The notes under the pieces are model-generated. The model had not been told where the DNA came from. It saw nothing but the letters and a program-made list of their open reading frames with translations, and made no database searches. Shown here piece after piece: positions 57,005-64,000 of a DNA stretch of 64,000 bases. This DNA comes from Rhineura floridana. Its lineage: Eukaryota; Chordata; Lepidosauria; Squamata; Rhineuridae. Numbering within the stretch: position 1 is the first letter of the stretch; the number at the start of each line of letters is the position of its first letter. The position numbers and the translations under genes were made by a program. The DNA is taken from the NCBI RefSeq assembly GCF_030035675.1, contig NC_084482.1:227194943-227258942 (forward strand). Direction: 5' to 3'.

Positions 57005-59258
57005 GTGAGCAGACGTCCCAGGTTGGGGGGAGAGTAAGAGGAAAGTCCTTACAGAGTCACCTCCCCAACATCAGTGGGGCAGCAGCAAAGGGGCTTCTGC
57101 TGGGGCTTTCAGAGGAGAGGGCAGCATCGTCTCAGAAAGAGTGGCTCGGCTTTTTTTGGGTGGGAAGGAGAGTTATTTCTTTATTTACCTATTTATTGCA
57201 ATTAATTTCTATCTCGCCATTCAGGATATAAATCCTTGCAAGGTGGCTTGCGAGTAACCCCCAATATTGCCCTATTAAGATGCCCCCAGACACCCCCCCC
57301 AGGCCAGGACAGCTGAGGGCAGAGCGATCCTCCCTTCGTGGCCAAAGGATCCCACAAAGAGATGCACCGTAACAAATTAGAAACTCCATAAAATTAATCG
57401 CTATAATCTTACAGCAGCATCAACGACTTCCAGCCACCCCTTCTCAATAATGAGGAAGCCCCCCAATGAAAGCAGCTTCCCCCAAGACCAATAGTGGAGG
57501 GGACTATGGGGCGCCCCCTAAATTTATTACAGAAAAAATATTTTCCCCCCCTGGTTTTTTGTACTCCCCTGAACCTTTTGGCAGACTCCGAGGCTGCTCC
57601 CCCTCCCGGATCCTTCCACTAATTGCCTACCCCCACCATTCGACTGGGGCTAGGAAGCTGCCTCCAAGTCTGCCTGCCTAGCTCAGAGCTGCCTGCACAG
57701 ACTGGCAGCAGCGGCTGTCCAGAGTCTGCAGCAGAGACAGGCCCTCCTTCCCAGCCCTGCCTTCCGAAGAGGGGTGGGACTCTGACCCAGGGGCCCTCTC
57801 CATGCACAGCAGATGCTCCGATCACTGAGTGACAGTCCCCCAGGCTCTCCTTTCTGCCCAACCCACCTGCCCCTCCTCCTCTGGGCTGCCTCACGACTTC
57901 CTCCAGACTTCCATGGTTGCCCCCCCCGCCTTATTCACAATCATTAACTGGAGGCTTAGAGCCCCCTTTTTGCTCAGGAGCTTCTCTGAAAGAGAGAGGG
58001 TCCCTTTTGTTCCTCTTTCAGTCCTGGAAGGGACCTCAAAGGTCATCCAGTCCAGTCCCCAAGACAGTACAGGGGTCAAAGCGTTCCAGGGTGGAGGAGG
58101 AATCCAGCCCTCGCTTAAAAAGCTGTAAATGAAGGGAACCCACCCCTTTCTGAGGCAGTTTCTGTTTCCTCCAGGCAGGGAGCCAGCCTAAAATTTCAAG
58201 GGGACAAAAAAAAAAAAGTTGGCAAGAGGCCAGAATTTTTTCTGTAATAAATTTCATCCTTTTTTTGGGGGGAAAATATTTAGGGAGGCCAGAAACGTTT
58301 TAGGGGGTCATGACCCCCCAACCCCCACCTACATTTCTGGTCCTCCCATGAAAAGGTTCCTCTTGACCTATTTCTGGGGAAGCCTTGGTGTGAAGCAAAA
58401 AGGTTGGGGGAAAGCCTGGCCAGATGCTGTTGCCCCTCCAAATCTGCAGGGGAGCAGCGGCATTTGAGCAGAATGGCATTTGCTGGAACCGGAGTGTGTC
58501 CTGTAAGGGGAATTTGGGGCTGGGGGCTCCAAACCAGACTCAGTCACTGATTCTCATTCTGGACTATGTTCTTGCAAGCCATGCACTCTCATCGATGTCA
58601 TCCCCAATCCAATATTGACTTATTTTTACATTAATACTCCCCATGTTCCTCCCAAGAGCTCCAGGGGATGTACACTTGGTTGCCCCTTTGTTGTTTGATG
58701 CTACCTTTAGAAACAGAAAATCACGAGCTCACTCGATTACAAAAAAGAATACTGAAATTTATTTGGTCAAATAATCCAGGTAGGGCAGCGCATGAGAATA
58801 TGCATTAATAAAAACTAGCAATGGAGAACTGGGAATATGGGGATTATGAAGCAGTTAAATTGTCTTTGATTTCAGAATAGAGATCATGCGTTATTGAAAG
58901 CTGAGCAAAAACTTTAGAGTAAAAAGCTGTAGGAAATATTATGGGTTAAGGCAAAAACAATACTAAGCAAACATTTCCTCACATCTACACACACAGTATT
59001 TAAAGTTTGGCTCAACTACGTACAAAAATCAGCCCCTGGTTTCTCCCCATTGACCTCAACTTTGAGAAATGAATTCGTAAATAATCAAGTACAGCAAACC
59101 ATCGATCATCATCTATGGGGAGAAAAGTGCTTTATTGTAGCAATTGGTTTAAATAAGGATCTGTCATTTCCTAGGAAAATGTGGTTGCAAAGTGTACCCC
59201 CCTCTTGGAATGAGCCTCTTCTCCCCCCCCCGACCTACCCCCTTCTTCTCCCCCTCAG
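57005..59258 (+). other. intron 1 of the class II beta gene
   Basis: It holds an old antisense CR1 tail at about 58020-58190 (GGAAGGGACCTCAAAGGTCA) and a pair of inverted A/T blocks (AAATTTATTACAGAAAAAAT at 57521 and its complement at 58234). A decayed LINE tail lies near 57180-57250. No additional exon was found. It ends in a strong pyrimidine tract, CCCCCTTCTTCTCCCCCTCAG. Confidence 0.7.
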
Positions 59259-59540
59259 AGCATTTCCTCTTCCAGTCGAAGGGCGAGTGCCACTATTCCG
59301 TCGCCCCCAATGGGACGCTGCAGCGAGTCCGCTACCTGGACCGCTACTTCTGGGACCGGCAGGAGCTAGCCCGCTTCGACAGCGACATCGGAACATATGT
59401 GGCCGTGGGCGAGCTGGGCGAGATCGACGCCCAGAAGTGGAACCGGGACAAGGACCGGTTGCGCAGCGCGAGGGACGACGTGGAGTGCTTCTGCCGGCAC
59501 AACTACGGGAACTTTGCACCCTTCGCCAGCGCCCGGCGCG
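59259..59540 (+). CDS. MHC class II beta chain, exon 2 (beta-1, peptide-binding domain)
   Basis: The exon of 282 bases is open and phase 1 to phase 1. It encodes EHFLFQSKGECHYSVAPNGT, LQRVRYLDRYFWDRQELARF, DSDIGTYVAVGELGEIDAQK, WNRDKDRLRSARDDVECFCR and HNYGNFAPFASARR. Class II beta-1 hallmarks are present: the disulfide cysteines (GEC and FCRHNYG), glycosylation site NGT, RFDSD, W61 and the H81-N82 pair that binds the peptide backbone. Four extra residues lie in the first strand turn (SVAP region) compared with human DRB (usual exon 270 bases), and an extra cysteine precedes FCRHN. The conserved peptide-contact residues argue for a classical presenting chain; polymorphism cannot be judged from one allele. 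Confidence 0.93.
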
Positions 59541-59944
59541 GTGAGCCCTTGACGGGGAGGGAGCGGTGGTGGAGGGGGAGGGGGCTGCTTTCCCCAGCCC
59601 TGTGGCCACCTTGGCTCTGCCTCTGAGTGGTGGGGGGCAGCAGGGGGCTCCGTGGCCCAGAAGACCCCACCCCAAAGTCACAGCAGTTGCAGGCACCTCT
59701 CCCTCCAGACACACCATTTGGTGGAGGGGAAACCCCTGAACTCAGATGGGCTTACTTCTGAGTAAGTGTGCATAGGATCGGGATTGCGCTGCTGCAGGAT
59801 GCCAAACTTAAGCCAACGGTGTCTGGATCTTCAAGCCACGCATCCCTCTGATGACCCCAAGTGATGGATCGGGGGGTCAGCACCCCCACAGGGCAGCCCC
59901 TGAGCCAGCATGGGTCTTCTGGGGGTGGCACTGCCCACCTTGAT

Positions 59945-60182
59945 ACCTTGCAGGAAGCCAGATTTCAGCTGAACATCAGCAAAAACTTCCTTACTGTCAG
60001 AGCGGTAGGACAATGGAACCAATGACCTAGGGAGGTGGTGGGCTCCCCAACACTGGAGGCCTTCAAGATGCAGCTGGACAGACACCTGTCAGGGATGCTT
60101 TGATTTGGATTTCTGCATTAAGCAGGGGGTTGGACTTGATGGCCTCATAGGCCCCTTCCAACTCTACTGTTCTATGATTCTC
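59945..60182 (+). mobile_element. CR1 3' end fragment in intron 2
   Basis: CTGAACATCAGCAAAAACTT, ACCAATGACCTAGGGAGGTG, AGCTGGACAGACACCTGTCA, GGGGGTTGGACTTGATGGCC and the CTATGATTCTCTGA end. Confidence 0.92.
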
Positions 60183-60194
60183 TGAATTGCTTCG

Positions 60195-60440
60195 CATGAG
60201 GCACACTGATTTTCAATATAAAAATATATAAAATAGTTACATATATATAAAAACAAAACAACTACATATACAAAGACATTCTTGAACAATTATAAAAACA
60301 GTTTAAAACAAGAGGGCATACATAAAACCAATTCAAATCCCAGAGAGATCTTAACTGGGATAAAGATTTCAGCAGGCTTTTTTGAAAGAGGAATTGTCTT
60401 TTGCAGGCGCCCAGAAGGAACAGACAATGCTTAGTTGAGT
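60195..60440 (-). mobile_element. L2-like LINE 3' end in intron 2
   Basis: On the minus strand it has GGCGCCTGCAAAAGACAATT, CTCTTTCAAAAAAGCC and an A/T-rich 3' UTR, similar to the L2 end at 732-1045. Confidence 0.55.
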
Positions 60441-60477
60441 CTGACTTAGGATGTAGTTGGAGAAATTTACAGAATTG

Positions 60478-60880
60478 TAGAATCATAGAGTTGGAAGGGG
60501 CCTATAAGGCCATCAAGTCCAACCCCCTGCTCAATGCAGGAATCCAAATCAAAGCATTCCCGACAGATGGCTGTCCAGCTGCCTCTTGAATGCCTCCAGT
60601 GTCGGAGAGCCCACTACCTCTCTAGGTCATTGGTTCCATTGTTGTATGGCTCTAACAGTTAGGATGTTTTTTCTGATGTTCAGTTGAAATCTGGCCTCCT
60701 GTAACTTGAGCCCATTATTCCATGTCCTGCACTCTGGGATGATCGAGAAGAGATCCCAGCCCTCCTCTGTGTGGCAACTTTTCATGTACTTGAGGAGTGC
60801 TATCATATCTCCCCTCAGTCCTCTCTTCTCCAGACTAAACATGCCCATAAGCCAACCAACCAACCATGATAAATAATAAT
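60478..60880 (-). mobile_element. CR1 3' end fragment in intron 2
   Basis: The antisense CR1 end (AGAATCATAGAGTTGGAAGG) and the preceding coding end (FSLEKRGLRGDMIALLKYMK and ECRTWNNGLKLQEARFQLNI on the minus strand). It is longer than the copy at 59945 and in the opposite orientation. Confidence 0.92.
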
Positions 60881-61046
60881 ACTCAGAGCAGATCCACCAA
60901 AACCCAGAGACTGGTCCATGACTCTACAGAGAGTATGGTTTAGTCCGAGGGCGGGGGCTGACCTTTTGGGACCCAAGAGCCATAGGGAGGGTCACCCAGC
61001 CTCTCTCCCCTTCTGACCCCTCCACAATCTTCTGTCCCCCTTGCAG

Positions 61047-61325
61047 TCCATCCCAAGGTGATGATTACCCCCACAGAATATGACTCTGTGTCCCACAATG
61101 CTTTGCTAATTTGCGACGTGGCCGCCTTTTACCCCACGAAGATCGAGATCAAGTGGTTCAGGAATGGGGAGGAGGAGACCAGAGTGTGGACCACAGACCT
61201 CACCCGGAATGGGGACTGGACCTTCCAGATCCAGGTGATGTTGGAGGTGCAGCCGGAACGTGGAGATGTCTACACCTGCCAGGTGGAGCACGCCAGCTTC
61301 GAGGGCCCCATCACCGTGCAATGGG
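61047..61325 (+). CDS. MHC class II beta chain, exon 3 (beta-2, Ig C1 domain)
   Basis: The exon of 279 bases is open, in phase 1. VHPKVMITPTEYDSVSHNAL, LICDVAAFYPTKIEIKWFRN, GEEETRVWTTDLTRNGDWTF, QIQVMLEVQPERGDVYTCQV and EHASFEGPITVQW show a typical immunoglobulin C1 set. The C...C pair is LICDV and YTCQVEH, with FYP, WFRNG and NGDWTFQ. The stretch around RNGDWTF corresponds to the CD4-contact region of mammalian beta chains. No damaging change was seen. Confidence 0.95.
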
Positions 61326-61507
61326 GTATGAGATTTGGGTTCCTCCCACACCTCCCCAGCCCTGATCCATCTTCCCAGTGCCCTGGCATGGAGGCAGACT
61401 CCTGCTGGAAGAGTGGAGCATCCTGGGACTGCGAGGGGCTGATCCCAAGCCTGCCTGTTCTCCCGCTAGGCCTTCTGTGTGTTATTTCCTTCCTTTTCTT
61501 TCTTCAG

Positions 61508-61618
61508 AGGCGCAGTCAGACTCCGCCAAGAGCAAGATGTGGACGGGGATTGTGGGGCTGGTGCTGGGGCTGGCCTTTGTGGCGCCCGGACTCTTCCTCT
61601 GCATGAAGAACAAGAAAG
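61508..61618 (+). CDS. MHC class II beta chain, exon 4 (connecting peptide, transmembrane, start of tail)
   Basis: The exon of 111 bases, the usual length, after a TTTTCTTTCTTCAG acceptor. EAQSDSAKSKM is the connecting peptide. WTGIVGLVLGLAFVAPGLFL is the membrane helix, with the glycine pattern (GxxGxxxGL) that packs against the alpha chain, and CMKNKKG is the start of the cytoplasmic tail. The donor at 61619 (GTGGTG) is weak. If not used, the frame adds GEGSTRGGSG and stops at 61651-61653, a plausible short tail. An ATTAAA at 61711-61716 could serve as poly(A) signal. A separate tail exon was not identified. Confidence 0.9.
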
Positions 61619-61710
61619 GTGGTGAGGGCAGTACCAGGGGAGGCAGCGGGTGAGAATTGGACCTGCCCAGAGACTGTCCTCCTCTCCTTTGGAACAACAT
61701 TTGGAACGAT

Positions 61711-61716
61711 ATTAAA
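61711..61716 (+). terminator. candidate poly(A) signal ATTAAA of the class II beta gene
   Basis: The first canonical or near-canonical signal after the transmembrane exon. The next is AATAAA at about 62218, inside a solo LTR. Confidence 0.35.
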
Positions 61717-61876
61717 GGGCCCTGCAGACAGCCTCTCTATCACGCATCCTTGATTATTTCTGCTCCTGATGCTATCGAGGAGGTCACAAGCGATCCAGCT
61801 TCCGATACTCTTTCTCCCTGCGAAAGATGTGGGGCCATCACACTCCTTAGTTCCCAGCCAGTGCATGTCCCGTAAC

Positions 61877-62394
61877 TGTTGGAAGTGGGGCAAGAGCAAC
61901 TCCTGTTTTGTTCTTTTGTCTATGTTCCAGAGCTAGGGTCCTCCAGATGGATAGGCTGGATTACCTTTACCTGTGGTGCTCTGACTGACTTCCTTCTGTC
62001 GCTAGACTGTGATGTCTTTAGGGAAGCTTACCTGCCCCTCCTCTTTCCGCCCTTTCCATTCCTTTGTCCTCCGACTGGACTCCAGGAGAGAGGAGACATC
62101 CCTTTGTCTCTGCTCTCCCCAAGCCATGAGGCTAACCCCTACACCTGGAAATTACACCTCCAACTTAGTTAGTTAGTTAGAACTAGGTTTGCTTTGCTAT
62201 CTACAATGTAGTCCTCTAAATAAAGTCACTTTTCTTATTTTACTGTCTCAAGTCTCAGTGATGCTGATGCAGGGTAAAAGCCTGCTTTCTTAGGCAAACG
62301 CACGCACACGCTGGCACACTCGCATTTCAACATCTGCTGTTACTCTGCTGCTGTGCTGCTTTAAACAAATTTAGCACACAAACACACAGTGACA
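61877..62394 (+). mobile_element. solo LTR, family L (fossil)
   Basis: TGTTGGAAGTGGGGCAAGAG to CACAGTGACA, with AACTAGGTTTGC, AATAAAGTCACTTTTC and GCAGGGTAAAAGCCTGC. It lies 224 bases past the possible stop of the class II beta gene, in the same orientation, and abuts repeat arm B. Confidence 0.8.
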
Positions 62395-63240
62395 GTGCAG
62401 AAGCCACTTTTTCTCTATCTTGCAAGTGGCTGTGTCTTCTGTGGCTGAGAGGACGGGGGGGCTTTGGGGGGGGCAGAAGAAGGCTGAAGAGGAACGATCA
62501 CAGCAAAAACAAAAGCCACTCTGCAGCCTCAAGAGCACCACCTCTGGTTTACCTTTTTGGAGGTGGGTGAGAAGGGAAAGGAGGACTCCCCTTGATGCAT
62601 TTGCTGCATTTAACTTGTTCACTTCCTGATTTCACAAAGCTTTATTTTTTTATTTTCATGTTTATTCTGCACATCTCTTGTACAGATGGCTGCCCCTGTG
62701 TGAGCCTTTAAACCTTCACTCATTAAACAACAAAGAGTGTTGTGACACTTTACTATTGCCATCTTTAATGCAGAGGTTGGGAATATCAAGGTAGGGGAAG
62801 GGGGCAAATGTGGCCCTCCAAGCCTGCCCATGTGGCCCCTGGGACTCTCCCCAGGCCACACCCCCTTCTGGCCCTCCTCCTCCCAAATGTTCCTGCCTGG
62901 CTGGGATGTGCCCTTCAGCTCTGTCAATGCCTGGCTTCCCCTTGTGGGGAGGACTGATGGGGGAGAGCATTTGTGGAGAAAGGATCCTTTTGGGGGAAGG
63001 GAAAATGTTCCTCCTGTAAGGTGCCCCTCGTCTCTGCAGCAAGAACAACTAGCTCGGCCACCCCTTCCAAATTGCCCCAGAGGTTTCCCAAGGATTGCGC
63101 TTGTGTGATGGGGGTGGGGGGAGACGAATATCAGAGAGGGTGCAGAGTCAAAGCCACATTCCACAAAACATCATAGCCCTGTCTGGTCATTCCCAGGTCA
63201 GATGCATGAGGAAAGGGGGTGCACTGCCACCCCCACGAGA
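62395..63240 (-). repeat. long interspersed repeat, arm B (inverted partner of 9255-10215)
   Basis: Its minus strand matches 9255-10215, from CACTTGCAAGATAGAG through GGTAAACCAGAGGTGGTG, GTAAAGTGTCACAACACTCT, TGACAGAGCTGAAGGGCACA to TGACCTGGGAATGACC. The left limit here is the inserted LTR. Confidence 0.75.
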
Positions 63241-63535
63241 AGCTTGTTGATCTCAAGCTGAATATGAGTCAACAGTGTGATGTGGCTGCAAAAAAGGCAA
63301 ATGCTATATTAGGCTGCATTAACAGAAGTATAGTTTCCAAATCGCTTGAAGTACTTGTTCCTGGTTTGGCCTCAACTTGAATACTGCATCCAGTTCTGGT
63401 CTCCGCACTTCAAGAAAGATGCAGACAAACTGGAACAGGTTTACAAGAGGGCAACAAAGATGACCAGGGGACTGTAAACAAAGCCCTATGAGGAGAGACT
63501 GAAAGAACTGGGAATGTTTAGCCTGGTTACGTCCC
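63241..63535 (+). mobile_element. CR1 ORF2 carboxy-terminal fragment
   Basis: The frames contain [20 protein letters not shown]-like sequence (here [16 protein letters not shown]), the SSGLR block from an altered FWS, and YEERLKELGMFSL, broken by small frame changes. It is an old CR1 copy. Confidence 0.85.
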
Positions 63536-64000
63536 AAGAGTCTAGAATTACCCAGGTGCCCCCACACATATTGGGGGAGAAAGGAGGCCTTGGGCAATGA
63601 TCCTTGCAACGATGATCCCAGCAACTTCTCCCTGGAACTCCACAGCGGATGGGTTGGTCCCCAAAAGCTGGAAGTTTGACAAGTGCTGATCCAGAGGAAA
63701 ACGGTGAGAGAGAAAATTGGGGGTGGCCTAAACTTTGCAAGTCTGTTTGCGCCTTTGATCTCCCTCTTCCCTAGAGAAATGCTCCTCCAAGCCTGCAAAA
63801 GTGACACGTTTTGTGTCTCTGAGCACATGGTGAGTGGTGGCAACACCAGCAATCACAGAAAAAAGACATATGCTGTGCTGATCGTATTTTAGCAGGGAGG
63901 AAGCAACAATATATAGTTGATATAGTTCAGATACTCACTTTAAATATGTTTGATTTACTCTGCAATTTTACTGAAGTTTCCTTTAGTAAATCACCTTCTT
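63536..64000. other. unannotated stretch at the right edge
   Basis: Nothing recognised on either strand. Confidence 0.4.

Larger units (their letters stand above)
59541..61046 (+). other. intron 2 of the class II beta gene
   Basis: GC-rich start, a short dispersed repeat GGGCTTACTTCTGAGTAAG at 59748, then CR1, L2 and CR1 fragments (annotated separately) before the CTTCTGTCCCCCTTGCAG acceptor. Confidence 0.8.

Overview
The window looks like chromosomal DNA of a squamate reptile (lizard or snake). The evidence is the mix of BovB/RTE, CR1 and L2 LINEs, tRNA-derived SINEs with a BovB-like tail, an L1 ORF1-only element, a Gmr1-type LTR element, KRAB/C2H2 zinc-finger genes, and MHC class II sequence with reptile-like features. 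No bacterial operon, rRNA gene or CRISPR array is present. Host coding sequence is a small fraction; most of the window is interspersed repeats, many nested.

Layout. 0-6 kb: a zinc-finger scrap fused to a CR1 tail, then a KRAB-C2H2 zinc-finger gene on the + strand (exons at 2.5, 2.77 and 4.2 kb). Its finger exon has a 4-base deletion and a Tigger-type MITE inside a finger linker. 7.97-8.23 kb: one isolated MHC class II alpha-2 exon. 9.26-10.2 kb: one arm of a long-range inverted repeat whose other arm lies at 62.4-63.2 kb. 10.95-18.28 kb: a Gmr1-like Ty3/gypsy fossil with integrase upstream of reverse transcriptase, arranged LTR-internal-LTR-partial internal and hit by two L2 insertions. 20.2-22.3 kb: an L1 ORF1-only element with a 15-bp target-site duplication (TSD). 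23.275-27.295 kb: a 4-kb hAT-type element with a perfect 8-bp TSD, no recognisable transposase and a GC-rich foldback cargo. 27.8-32.3 kb: LTR-like sequence and an antisense BovB. 33.0-34.5 kb: a minus-strand 14-finger C2H2 exon. 35-44 kb: a sense BovB, a retrovirus-like gag-pro fossil, an L2, and a retrovirus-like 3' end. 43.8-49.1 kb: a BovB split by a near full-length CR1, which itself carries a hAT MITE and an L2 tail. 51-62.4 kb: the MHC class II part, with four LTRs of one family.

MHC class II. A beta-chain gene on the + strand has an intact leader exon (56902-57004), beta-1 (59259-59540), beta-2 (61047-61325) and connecting/transmembrane exon (61508-61618). Splice phases are correct, and an S-X-Y promoter module lies just upstream with the same X-to-Y spacing as human DRA. 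A second S-X-Y module with the same spacing lies at 53115-53167 on the minus strand, but no class II exon is found below it. The pair suggests an ancestral head-to-head class II alpha/beta unit whose alpha body has been lost or displaced. If expressed, the beta chain would pair with an alpha chain encoded elsewhere and present peptides at the surface of antigen-presenting cells.

Boundaries, differences and identities were read by eye, without alignment software or databases.
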